A DNA stretch of 64,000 nt, taken from Gnetum montanum. Lineage: Eukaryota > Streptophyta > Gnetopsida > Gnetales > Gnetaceae. The notes under the pieces were generated by a model, which was given only the letters and a program-made list of their open reading frames with translations, had not been told where the DNA came from and did no database searches. Within the stretch, counting starts at the first letter, position 1, and each line of letters opens with the position of its first letter. The position numbers and the translations under genes were made by a program. The stretch covers positions 97,294 to 161,293 of the forward strand of contig MNCI01004850.1 of NCBI GenBank assembly GCA_015680685.1, written 5' to 3'. Positions 12,401 through 21,252 of this stretch are shown here, piece after piece.

Positions 12401-15400
12401 GGCATTCAACTTACGGGCCTTGTGGTACTTGTCCTCCATAGCCCTCCTCTACTACCCTTCAATTCTTCTTCTCCATTCCTCCCACTGCAACCATTAGAAA
12501 GCCTCCTCCCTCTCTATTTGAAAATGCTTCTTAGCTTGACATCACTCCTCTTCAACCTCTACAACCTTTGCTTGTCCCACTCTTACTAAGGGATTTGTCT
12601 CTATCTTTGTTCTTCTTCCAAGGGGCAGGCCTCCTCCTTTAGTTCCTCTCTAGTCTACCTTCTAATGACCTACCATTCAATCTAGCACCTCTTCTTTATC
12701 TCACATTTGAGCCTAAGCTCAATATTGTCAGTGGCTTTGCTAATTTATTCTTTGGCTCTATCAATAGCCACATACACAACTACTTTAATCTTTGCTGCAA
12801 TTTTGCATGTGCTTGTTCTTCAGCTGTTGTTTTTGCTACCCTGATTTTCTTTTCAATCCAGGCTTGAAACTCTTGTCTAATCTTCACCTTAGTTTCCCCC
12901 AAAATGTCACCAACCTTGCATTGAAGCTCCTTCTCAATAGCCTTTTGCAAGTTAGCTTCNAAGTTAGGCAGAATATAATTCAAGGCCAACAAGTTCCTCA
13001 TTGTAGATAGCTCCACTCCTTAGGATCAATTTTCCACTTAGATGTGAAATTGATAAAGATGTGAGAAATAGGATTGAAGTAGAATGGTTAAAATGGGGAC
13101 AAGCTAGTGGTGTTTTATGCTATAAAAAAATCCTAATAGAACTAAAAGAATCCCAAGCTCATGGAGTCTCAATAATGTATAAACTTTTTCCATATTTTGC
13201 CCAATGCCATCTCTGTAAAAGAAAATAGACATGTGGGTTTGCACTATGAGCAAGCTGCACAGAGAACTACTTATCCTTTATATTGTTAGGCAACTGTTTG
13301 CTGCTGTTAGAAGAGGTCACTAATNACAACATAAAAGTAAATATTTAAGAAACAAAAAATGTAGATTGTTAAGCTTCAAAGAATTCCCTGATTGAACTAG
13401 GAAACATTCCACAACTTCTAAAGCATACTACCACCACACCAACAAAGGTGACTTCAAAACTTGTGCACCAATAAAGGTAGGGACTCCCTAGGGGAAAAAA
13501 CAATTACATCTCGTAACCCTCTAGTGTTGGGTAGGACAATCTCACCCTCCATAGGAACCCCAAGCAATCTCTTAAATTCACTCACAATCTCTACTCACAT
13601 TAATTTCAATACTCAGTTTTTCGTTCACATTATTCTCACATCTCTCAATATCTCTTACTACTATAACAAATTTAGAATAAGAAAATCAAATCCAAAAGAC
13701 TCTGGATCAAATTTTCGTTGCATGAGATCATTGCAACCCCTCTTTTAACTCACAACATTTGTCGCAACCTCATTTAGAATCATCCTAAGTCACAATTCAA
13801 GTTATAAAGAAACAAACACATTTTTAAAAAAATTAATAAAAAACAACAATCCAAATCAGAACAAAAGATCACAAAAAAAAATTCATAGCCTCCCTACTTT
13901 GAATTCTAAGATTAGCATGTTATGCATAGCTAGCCATGATGGGTGTAACTCATAGACCTAATCATTGCATATGCTAAAAAATAACATGACCTTTGCCCTT
14001 CAAGGACAGGTACTCTGCAATAGTGTGCATTAACAGAAAATTCCTAAACATAAAACCATATATATCACTAGCCCACAAAAATAATTCATGCACAAGCAGT
14101 TCATCACCTGAAAAGTTTTAGCACCAAGATAACTTTGAAGTATGTGAATAATTGATGCTCCTTTCTTGTAGCTAATAGCATCAAATATCTCATTTATTTC
14201 ATGTGCATGATGAATATCCACCTGTAACATGTGATAAACATGATTAGTGTTACATGGGCACATTGATCAATATAATTGGAATTACCCATTCATTCAAATT
14301 AAGTTAGGACAGAAGATTATCACCACCCAGAATAGACAAATGTACCTTAGAGTTATACAAAAATTAAAACAAGATGCAAACAAAATAGATAGCTATGAAG
14401 ACTATTTGGAAATAGTTTAAAACATGTCAATAAAAGGTAATTCATGCAGCATACGAAAGAATAATAACCTATGATATCGACAAAATAATTGCCAAAGCAC
14501 ATTAAATTGATTGCACTAAGTACCTCAATAGGGTGGGACTCAACAAGGCCATCTAGCCTTAATGCCTCCATTGTTTGATCATTGAATTGTGTCCAGATAT
14601 TCCATTCAGGAAATAGATAATCAGCTGCTAAATAGCTAACCTGTAACACCAAACAACAATTCCAGGCTTGTACCATTACTCTCATATGGTTCAAATGACT
14701 ACCAACACCTATTCCACTTTGAGTGATTACAAAATCCTCATGTAGGAAAGACGACTCACTCAAATACTTACCCAAGTTGCAAATCCCTCATTAAGCCAAA
14801 GATGAGTCCACCACTCCATTGTCACCAAGTTTCCAAACCACTGATGGGCCAACTCATGTGCTACAACAATTGCAACCTATAATACCAACATATGGTAACA
14901 CAAGGCACTAAAAATAGTTGAGATCTCAGAGAATAGTACATAATAGAACTCGCATGGATGAATCTCAATAATATCAATTTTTCTTTTTTTACAAAAAGTC
15001 AAAAACAATATTCACATATCAGCTAAAGTTAAAAAGAATCTTCAAATATTGATAACTAAATACCCAAATAACCAATTGTACATATTTGCTAAGGATCTTT
15101 GTCATTCTATGAAACAAATAAAGTTTACAATTATTTATTAAATTCAAATATTATTTCATTAATAAAATTTTCTTTATACTTGTTCCAAAAACATTCCATT
15201 CAATTAAGAGTTAAGAATGTGTTTAGTTAAAACATGGTGGCAAATTTTAAACTAATATGCATCACTATCAATGTAATTAGATAATTTCCTATCTCAACAG
15301 CCAAATTTGGTAAGAAACAAAAAGAAGTACCCTCTGTTTATTTGCTGCAGAAGAATGCTTTTCATCATATAGCAAAGCCGTCTCCCGGTAGGTAACCAAT

Positions 15401-18279
15401 CCATAGTTCTCCATTGCACCAAAAGAAAAATCAGGTATCACAATCATATCCAGTTTTGGCAATGGATATTCTGTTCCAAAATACCTATATAATTTGGTAG
15501 CATTAGTAGAGATGTAAAATAGAATAACACAAAACAGATCCAGATAAACAAGAAAAGAAAAACGCATGCTACTTTCCTAACCTATGGGCTTGCTAGAGCT
15601 AGTTACATATATGTATATGGGCACATCTGTATGCAACTGCAACTGAAAGGTTTCACAAGGAAGACAAAATAATACAGAAATATCATATAATATACTTGTA
15701 AAACTATTTTGTAAACATACTTACTCAGCATAATATTTAAGAGTTCGAATGGCAACATCCAAGGCAAACTTGCCTTGATTAGTTTTACCAACTTCAGTAT
15801 ACACTCTGACTTTCTTTCCTACACACTCCAAAAGAATCACATTCCATAGCATTTCCTTCCTGTACTAAAGTTGATAAGTTAAGTAACCCACAAAGACAAT
15901 GGATGAGAGAAAAAGAAAACCTTCTGTAGTAGTGCCTTCTATATAATCAAATTCACCAACAACAATTGCTACAAGGTATGTTGACATAATTGGTGATTCT
16001 TGAAAGGTAATTGATTTCAAATTTCCTTCACTGTTTTCATTGACAGCTGGCATATTGGATAAAACAACTCGGTTGGTGGGCACTTTAACTGTTATCTTAA
16101 AGGTTGCCTGCATAACTAAAAAGTAATTAACATCGTATAATGCTATAATGATTCAATGGTCTAAAAAAGGCTTTAAATACATACATACATATATTATTTG
16201 AAATTATATATATATTCTTAATTATCAATCATGCAACTCATACACTGCATTTTCAAAAAATCATATGCAAACACTGCATTTTCAAAAAATCATATGCAAA
16301 TGATACAGCATAAGCTTACCTAGGATCAATTCTTCAATTGTATCATGAAAGTAGTAAGGATGTAAAAAATAGAATTAAGGCAAGATAGTCAAAATGAACA
16401 AAGGCTAGTAGTATCTTATGCTTAAAAAGAATCTCAATAAAACTAAAAGGACAATTCTATAAGACTATGATCAGGCCCACAATTTTATATAGTCCTATAT
16501 GTCTTGAAATGTTCTTTTAATTTATTAGGGAGAAAATTTGTGAAAAACAATATATTTAATAATTCCTTCATTCTAGTACATATACCTTGTAAGAAGGTTC
16601 ATCCCAACAAGGGAAACACCGGCGTGCATCTGTAGGTTCAAATTGTGTGACTGCCATGTTTCTTCTATCTCCATTTAATACATATGTACTGTACCCAGTG
16701 AATAAGAAAAAGAAAAGTTTTGCTTAAACCATCAGAAAGAAACATCTTTACTCCAAAAAAAAAAAAAAAANCCTTCATCTGATCATTAAGAGTACCCTGG
16801 AAATCAATGAATAATGTTGCTGCATTAACTGGCAACGTTTCAGCAAATTCCAAAACCACAATTTCATCCTTAGCATCAATTGTAACTGAAGAAGGATTTG
16901 CAACCTTCAAAGTCAAAATTAAAGTCAGTCTTACTGCTAACAAGAAACAACAATTTATTCTTCAATTTCTAAAGATATCATAATGACAGACTCAAAATTT
17001 ATTTATGCAGTCTAAACAGTGCAAGATTTTAGTTGTCTTCCTTCACATCAAGGCACAGACAAATAAATGTTCATGCAAGAAGGTACAGACATTGAATTTA
17101 TAAATCAATCTAAAAATGGAAATTTTAAATTTGAGATGAACCTATATGATGTATATCACTTAAATTGCATCAAAATGCTCCTTATTTAAAAGAGCAAGTT
17201 TCATCACAGAAACCAAAAGTTAGAAAAAAGCAAGTTTCCTTTGAGAACTCAAAAGTTCAATTTCTCCTCTTCTCCCAACAGCCAGGAAAAAAGCAGGAAC
17301 CAAAATCAGCCAAACATCTTTTAAAGTTGAAGAAGTCTATTTTTTGAGTTGCTTTGATGATAAACCATAGGTTGCATAATTTTTGTGAGAGGTTGCAATG
17401 GACCTCAATTTAACATTGGAAATTCATGGACCAAGTTTTAATTCATATTTCCATATTTCATTTAAAGGTTTGATATTCTATTAAGTGTACTTCAGGTTGT
17501 TGCCTTTAATAATGTGGTCAATCAGAATGCATATAAGTTTAGGCATGATTTAATAATTTAGGTTAGCTAATTGCAAAATAAAGAATGCTTAAAAGTTTAG
17601 CCCTTAGACAAAAATAACAACAAATAAGAACTCAATGAGGCCAAGCTCTTCAGATAGTATAATGGAAACACCATGTTATAGTCTGAATACAAACTCCTTT
17701 TTCCGTGTAAGAAATGTCCTGTGAAATCTAAATAAATAAAAATATCAAACTTTTCATTTATGACAGAAATTGTATGTGCCATTTCGTCTGCAATATAGCT
17801 TTAACTAAAAAATTAAAAAATATATATCTATTCATAATAAAATGGAACTGAATTTCTTGTTTCATACGCACAAAACATCCTATTATTGTATACAAAGATT
17901 CCTTGGCTCATGATTTCATAACAAATGACTTAGATGACATTGAACATTTGAATCCAAATGCACCAAGAAGGTCAGTAAATTGCTAATCTGAAATTTTGTA
18001 ATTCAGCAAATTGTAGACGTGATATGTAGGAAAAAAATGCAAAACCTTCATTACGCATACCTTATTTTCAGCAATACGCACAGAAATGGAATGCTCGTGG
18101 ATGGACAAATCCGCGGCATTAAAAACGATGAATTTTGTGGCTTCAACAATGTCGAGCGAAATGGCAACTTTTCCATCGAATTTGCAGGCCTCCAAGTGAG
18201 GAGTAAGCTCAATCTCGTACCGCCTAGGCCGCACGAAATGCGGCAGCCTGGGCTGGCCTTTGAAAGAAGAGCTGCTCAC
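3306..18279 (-). CDS. APM1: Aminopeptidase M1 (M1 zinc metallopeptidase), 19 coding exons
   Basis: This is a zinc aminopeptidase of the M1 family, closest in my reading to plant APM1 / puromycin-sensitive aminopeptidase. The family removes N-terminal residues from peptides; the Arabidopsis member is linked to auxin-transport protein trafficking and binding of the inhibitor NPA. Exons (high to low): 18279-18061, 16904-16773, about 16696-16586, 16107-15921, 15818-15725, 15484-15331, 14876-14772, 14640-14524, 14221-14108, 8660-8478, 6539-6263, 6168-6047, 5961-5864, 5693-5516, 5430-5316, 5236-5169, 5082-5005, 3657-3580, 3488-3306. They encode about 870 residues; the family is about 880. Visible motifs: GAMEN at about 270-274, HELAH at 306-310 with the third zinc ligand Glu about 329, and the catalytic Tyr of ISYKKGAS at about 391. 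Introns are GT-AG except the doubtful exon 2/3 junction. Oddities: GTG where the start ATG is expected, and an N at the exon 2 donor. The gene is otherwise free of stops. Confidence 0.93.
3580..3657 (-). CDS. APM1: APM1 exon 18
   Basis: Encodes 26 residues, [20 protein letters not shown] and SAVAAL. Acceptor TTTTTAG|GAAAAT after a strong T tract, donor TTG|GTCAGT. It follows a 1.35-kb intron. Confidence 0.92.
5005..5082 (-). CDS. APM1: APM1 exon 17
   Basis: Encodes 26 residues, [20 protein letters not shown] and AWQWLQ, matching the family's SGVSxxGRDVAWxWLQ block. Acceptor ATGCAG|GTGCGT, donor CAG|GTAATT. Confidence 0.93.
5169..5236 (-). CDS. APM1: APM1 exon 16
   Basis: A short exon encoding [20 protein letters not shown] and SE. 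Acceptor AATTTAG|GTTCAA completes the split codon; donor GAG|GTATTT, phase 0. Confidence 0.9.
5316..5430 (-). CDS. APM1: APM1 exon 15
   Basis: Encodes [20 protein letters not shown] and then [18 protein letters not shown], a strongly conserved helical-domain block. Acceptor ATTAG|GCTGTG, donor TTAA|GTAGGT, ends phase 1. Confidence 0.94.
5516..5693 (-). CDS. APM1: APM1 exon 14
   Basis: Encodes [20 protein letters not shown] through [13 protein letters not shown], highly conserved in plant APM1. Acceptor ATGATAG|GAAATT, donor AAG|GTTGCA, ends phase 0. An antisense ORF overlaps it but is a shadow. Confidence 0.94.
5864..5961 (-). CDS. APM1: APM1 exon 13
   Basis: Encodes [20 protein letters not shown] and 12 more residues ([12 protein letters not shown]) of the helical domain. 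Acceptor TTTTAG|ATTTCA, donor GCTAA|GTATGA, ends phase 2. Confidence 0.9.
6047..6168 (-). CDS. APM1: APM1 exon 12
   Basis: Encodes [20 protein letters not shown] and 20 more residues, ending VVSCLID, in the C-terminal ERAP1-like helical domain. Acceptor TGTTCAG|GCATAT, donor GAT|GTGAGT. Confidence 0.93.
6263..6539 (-). CDS. APM1: APM1 exon 11
   Basis: The longest exon, residues 473-564, from [20 protein letters not shown] through [20 protein letters not shown]. It covers the beta-sandwich domain and the start of the C-terminal helical domain. Acceptor AATGCAG|TCTCAA, donor TTTG|GTATGT, ends phase 1. Confidence 0.95.
8478..8660 (-). CDS. APM1: APM1 exon 10
   Basis: Encodes residues 412-472 ([20 protein letters not shown] to GDQLILEQ), the end of the catalytic domain and the start of the small beta domain. 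Acceptor ATTGCAG|GAAGGT, donor CAG|GTTTGT, phase 0. Confidence 0.95.
9926..10134 (+). repeat. Dispersed direct repeat, copy 1
   Basis: About 210 bases rich in TCTCACTCACAATCTC-like words, similar along most of their length to 13564-13795 in the same direction. The two flank the Copia remnant and could be decayed LTRs, but no clear TG...CA ends are seen. Confidence 0.5.
10660..11700 (+). pseudogene. Copia-type gag/protease remnant in APM1 intron 9
   Basis: Broken reading frames on the plus strand, antisense to the host gene. One stretch near 10940-11060 resembles the end of Copia Gag (an ...[11 protein letters not shown]... helix block). Near 11500-11690 come [20 protein letters not shown] and, after a frameshift, [17 protein letters not shown], the typical strand block between Copia protease and the pre-integrase zinc finger. 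Stops and shifts make it non-functional. No integrase or RT follows. Confidence 0.6.
11797..11825 (+). repeat. TTC microsatellite
   Basis: About nine consecutive CTT/TTC units within intron 9. Confidence 0.9.
11968..12331 (+). repeat. Inverted repeat, left arm (364 bp)
   Basis: Reads as the exact reverse complement of 12961-13324 over its whole length by eye. A diverged relative of part of it occurs at about 16321-16470, so the sequence belongs to a dispersed repeat. Confidence 0.9.
12961..13324 (-). repeat. Inverted repeat, right arm, bounded by Ns
   Basis: An exact inverted copy of 11968-12331. It begins one base after the N at 12960 and ends one base before the N at 13325. That fit points to an assembly or gap-filling artefact rather than a natural hairpin. 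Confidence 0.85.
13564..13795 (+). repeat. Dispersed direct repeat, copy 2
   Basis: Similar to 9926-10134 in the same orientation, with ACTCACAATCTCTACTCAC and TTATTCTCACATCTCTCAAT blocks. It lies just right of the N-bounded inverted segment. Confidence 0.5.
14108..14221 (-). CDS. APM1: APM1 exon 9 (catalytic Tyr exon)
   Basis: Encodes residues 374-411, with [20 protein letters not shown]. The Tyr in ISYKKGAS is the transition-state tyrosine of the family. Acceptor GTTACAG|GTGGAT, donor CAG|GTGATG. It is followed by the gene's largest intron, 5.4 kb. Confidence 0.95.
14524..14640 (-). CDS. APM1: APM1 exon 8
   Basis: Encodes residues 335-373 ([20 protein letters not shown] to GLVESHPIE), part of the thermolysin-like catalytic domain. 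Acceptor GTTACAG|GTTAGC, donor GAG|GTACTT, phase 0. Confidence 0.95.
14772..14876 (-). CDS. APM1: APM1 exon 7 (zinc-site exon)
   Basis: Encodes residues 300-334, with [20 protein letters not shown] and then [12 protein letters not shown]. HExxH and the Glu 18 residues beyond it supply all three zinc ligands and the general base, and all are present. Acceptor TTATAG|GTTGCA, donor TGG|GTAAGT, phase 0 at both ends. Confidence 0.96.
15331..15484 (-). CDS. APM1: APM1 exon 6 (GAMEN exon)
   Basis: Encodes residues 249-299, with [25 protein letters not shown] binds the substrate's free amino group in M1 enzymes. Acceptor TATATAG|GTATTT, donor AGG|GTACTT, ends phase 0. Confidence 0.95.
15725..15818 (-). 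CDS. APM1: APM1 exon 5
   Basis: Encodes [20 protein letters not shown] and the next ten residues. Acceptor TGTGTAG|GAAAG completes a Gly codon; donor GCTGA|GTAAGT ends phase 2. The exon links the N-terminal domain to the catalytic domain. Confidence 0.92.
15921..16107 (-). CDS. APM1: APM1 exon 4
   Basis: Encodes residues 155-216 ([20 protein letters not shown] through [12 protein letters not shown]). Acceptor TTATGCAG|GCAACC, donor GAAG|GTTTTC, ends phase 1. [19 protein letters not shown] is typical of the M1 N-terminal domain. Confidence 0.92.
16242..16299. repeat. 29-bp perfect tandem duplication
   Basis: Two adjacent copies of a 29-base unit starting ACACTGCATTTTC in APM1 intron 3. A recent slippage product with no sign of function. 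Confidence 0.9.
16586..16696 (-). CDS. APM1: APM1 exon 3 (5' edge uncertain)
   Basis: Encodes [20 protein letters not shown] and then [17 protein letters not shown], a highly conserved M1 block. The donor is AAG|GTATAT at 16585. The only good acceptor, TACAG|TACATATG, would start the exon at 16688 and leave the frame two bases short after exon 2. Starting at GGG (16696) keeps the frame but has no AG. The homologous stretch also looks two residues short here. Confidence 0.75.
16773..16904 (-). CDS. APM1: APM1 exon 2
   Basis: Encodes residues 74-117 ([12 protein letters not shown]... to GTLNDQMK), part of the N-terminal beta domain. The acceptor is TTTGAAG|GTTGCA. The donor would be AAG|GN, where the N at 16771 stands beside a long T run, so this end is not certain. 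Confidence 0.85.
18061..18279 (-). CDS. APM1: APM1 exon 1 (coding part)
   Basis: Encodes residues 1-73, including [20 protein letters not shown], the start of the M1 N-terminal beta domain. The donor is AAG|GTATGC at 18060, phase 0. I place the start at 18279 because homologues begin only a few residues before FKGQPRLP. The codon there is GTG, followed by four Ser codons. The frame stays open upstream to the TATA-like box, but no ATG occurs in any frame in that stretch. Confidence 0.85.
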
Positions 18280-18410
18280 TTTTTTAGCTCTGAAAATTCG
18301 AAGGAAATAAAACACAAACTCTGTTGCAAATCGCCAGCAACAGAGTGCGAAATTGGCTACCAAAAATGAAAACCGAGCCAGGGCTGCAAACGCAAGATAA
18401 AAGCAAAGCC

Positions 18411-18420
18411 TTTTTATATA
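18411..18420 (-). promoter_or_regulatory. Candidate TATA box of APM1
   Basis: TATATAAAAA on the minus strand, about 130 bases upstream of the GTG at 18279. A start of transcription some 30 bases downstream would leave a 5' UTR of about 100 bases with no ATG. A second TATA-like site (CTATAAATAA) lies at 18541-18550. Confidence 0.5.
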
Positions 18421-18989
18421 GAGGTTAACCCGAAGGTGATGACGATGACGGAACGTTGACGCTTAAGTTCCCCTGGCCAAGACTGAGTTTGAAATGAAGG
18501 GATGATTTACATGTGAGAGAAACTCTGGTCTCCGTTATCATTATTTATAGTGTTCATGGAAGCATGGAGTATAATTATTATCAAGGAATAAAGCAGTGCA
18601 CGCTGCATATGGTTTTTCCAAAAGAGATCATGGAATAAATTTCGTTTTCAAATAGAATAATATATAGAATAGAATAGTACATTTTCTTCTTTTGAAAGTG
18701 GAATATATATTGGCGAGTTAACCGCCTTGATCATGGGCAAGTTACGTTACCTGGTGGGTTCCATTTGCATGTACTTTGGCTACCCAAAGGTTAGGATAAA
18801 TATGACACACCAATGGCAAAGAATAAGGTGGCATACACGACTGGAACAAATTCAATCCGTGTGGAGCTTGCATATCAAAAAAAAATTTGAAAAAATGAAA
18901 GTTGCAGTTAAGATGCTTTGATAAGTAGGAAAGGTCATTATTAGCATAAATTCCCCAAATCAAGTAGGGAAGGGTGGGTCCTTGTTGGG
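18421..18989. other. APM1 upstream region
   Basis: No gene seen. It contains TATA-like sites and short minus-strand ATGs (near 18541) that run into stops and offer no plausible splice into exon 1. It may hold the proximal promoter. Confidence 0.5.
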
Positions 18990-20750
18990 AATCAACTTTG
19001 AAAGTCCTTGGTCATGTCATCTTGATATTGATAACAACGAGGATACTAACACTAACACTAGCATCAACGTTGATGTATGTTCTAGAGTTAGAAAAAATTT
19101 TAGTGATTTTTTAGGCCAAAAATTTTAACTTCTAGAAAGCCAAAATTGCACTTAGAAAGAGGTGTAGTGCCCTCTTGCGGGTACCCAAGTGACCTACAAT
19201 GCCATGGAAAGCTGCATACCAAAGATGCAAAGTGTTATGGAATCATAAGGACTACTTCTCAAGGTGCCAAAATAAGTCCCATAGATGTTGATGCTTCATA
19301 CTTAGACAAAAAATGTCAATCATTGGGATGCTAAGAAAACTACCAAAAAAGTACCTTTTACTATGTTTTGAAGTGCCAAAATTGTTGCTATTGAGTCATC
19401 ATGGCCTTAGGAGCTCATGGTGCATGTCAAAACATAGTTTTGGTGAGATTTGATAACCCTGATGATGGTGACACTAGTGCTAACACTGATGCAATGATGT
19501 CAACATAAGCTCCTAGAGTTAGAGAAATTTTGACCATTTTTTTGATCAAAAATTCTAACTTTAGAAAAATCGAAACTAACCCTGAAATGAGTCAGGATGA
19601 TAATTTTAAGATGCCAAGAGACCTGTGAACCAGTGAAAAGTTGTGAACATGATGTATGAGATGATTTGAAGATGCTAAGATAAGTTCTGATCTTGCTAGT
19701 GGCCCATACTTTGCCAAAAATGTTAATTTTTCAAGTTTTAAAAAACTTGCAAAAAAGTGCAAATTTTAGAAGCCTAGAGCATTGAAAGTACTGTTGATGA
19801 GTTGTCCTAGCCTTAGGGTTTTATTGTACATATTGAAATGCAGTTTTGGCAAGATGAGAGTCATGACAATGGTGATACATGTGTTGACACTAACACAGTG
19901 TTCGCGCTAGCTCCCAAAGTTGGACGAATTTTAACCATTTTTCTGACTGAAAATTCTAACTTTGGAAAGACCAAAACTAGCCATGGAGTGAGTCGGAATG
20001 ATAACTTTGAAGTGCTGAGAGATCTGTAAACCAATGGAAAGCTATGAACTTGATGTATGCAATAATTCAGTGATGTTGAGATGAGTTGCAAACTTGCTAG
20101 CATTCCATACTTAGCAAAAAATGTTAATTTTCCAAGTTTCAGAAAACTTCCAAAAAAGTGCAAATTCTAGAAGCCTAGGGCACCAAAACTGCTATCGATG
20201 AGTCATTTGGCCTTGGGGATCCATGGCACATGTCAAAACATAGTTTTGATGAGATTTAAAAGTCCAAAAGATGGTAATACCAATGTTGATGTTAATGCAA
20301 CATCAACGTCAACTCCTAAAGTTGGAAAAATTTTGACCATTTTTTGGCAGAAAATTCTAACTCTAGAAAGGCCAAAACAAACCCTGAAATGAGTTGAAAT
20401 GACAATTTTGAAGCACTAAGAGACTTGTAAACCAATAGAAAGCTATGAACTTGGTGTATGGGATGATTCAAAGATGCCAATGAGTTTCATTCTTGCCAAT
20501 GTCCAATACTTGGCCAAAATTGTTAATTTTCCAAGTTTCAGAAAACTTATAAAAAAGTGCAAATTCCGGAAGATTGGAGCATTGAAATTGTTGCCAATGA
20601 GTTGGCTTGGCCTTGGGGGTTCATGGCACACATCAAAATATAGTTTTGATTAGATTTAAAAACCCTAATGATGGTGATACTAGTATTAAGATTGATGTTG
20701 CATTAGTAACACTTTAAAAAAAAGTTGGACTTTTTCAAAGATTTTTCCAA
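18990..20750 (+). repeat. Tandem repeat, about 400-bp unit, about 4.5 copies
   Basis: The word AGTTTT in the shared CATAGTTTTG context recurs at 19436, 19842, 20242 and 20642, a spacing of 400-406 bases. Other landmarks keep the same period: AAGTGCAAATT at about 19757, 20156 and 20556, and GGTGATAC/GGTAATAC. Units are diverged and have no long ORF. It lies beside the APM1 promoter. Weakly related sequence continues to about 21240. Confidence 0.85.
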
Positions 20751-21252
20751 AGTTGCTAAAATTAATGCCAAAAAGTTAGGATATGATCCCAAATGGTTTC
20801 TAGAGGCCTCTAAAGGTTAGAAATGTATCTTGAAAGGCTATTTTTTGGGGCATTTTATGCTTTGGTGTCGAATGAAACCAAATTTAACATTTCGTCACCT
20901 CCAACACTTAGAAAAATTTCGACCTCAAAGGTCCCAAGGTTAAATTGCCAAATTTAAGCTATGTGATGTTAGGAGAGCTTAGGATGTACTTTTGGTGATT
21001 CCTCAAGATGTAGAATTTGCAACAACTCCAATATTTAGAAACATTTTGATCCATGCTAGCTTCAACACTTAGAAAAATTTTGATTTTAGAGTTTTTCATG
21101 GGTCATGAAAAATTGAGTTCATAAGTTGGATTATGAACTTAGATGGTTTTCAATGGGCCCCAAGAGTTGAGAATGTGTCTTTTGATGATGTATTTGAAGG
21201 ATTTGGTGCTCAAATCCTTATTGAAGGAGGTTGAAACCACACTTAGTTTTGA

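Larger units (their letters stand above)
8661..14107 (-). other. APM1 intron 9 (5.4 kb, repeat-filled)
   Basis: A GT-AG intron between exons 9 and 10. It holds a Copia gag-protease remnant, a diverged direct repeat pair (about 9,930 and 13,570), a TTC microsatellite, a minus-strand coiled-coil-like ORF remnant (12780-12959) and two assembly Ns. No host exon is missing across it; the flanking exons join in phase 0. Confidence 0.85.

Noticed and set aside
11968-13324. Natural MITE or hairpin from the inverted arms
   Set aside because: Arms are identical and end exactly at Ns; an artefact is simpler.
16321-16470. Further exon or gene in APM1 intron 3
   Set aside because: It is a diverged copy of the 12961-13324 repeat type, without an open frame.
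18280-18363. N-terminal extension of APM1 starting at 18363
   Set aside because: The first codon there is TTG, there is no ATG, and homologues have no such extension. It probably represents 5' UTR or intron read through.
18019-18369. 116-codon plus-strand ORF across APM1 exon 1
   Set aside because: It is the antisense shadow of the conserved exon and has no family resemblance of its own.
18425-18541. Upstream coding exon from the ATG at 18541
   Set aside because: Its frame stops, and the only phase-compatible splice into exon 1 would need an intron of about 40 bases, too short for plants.
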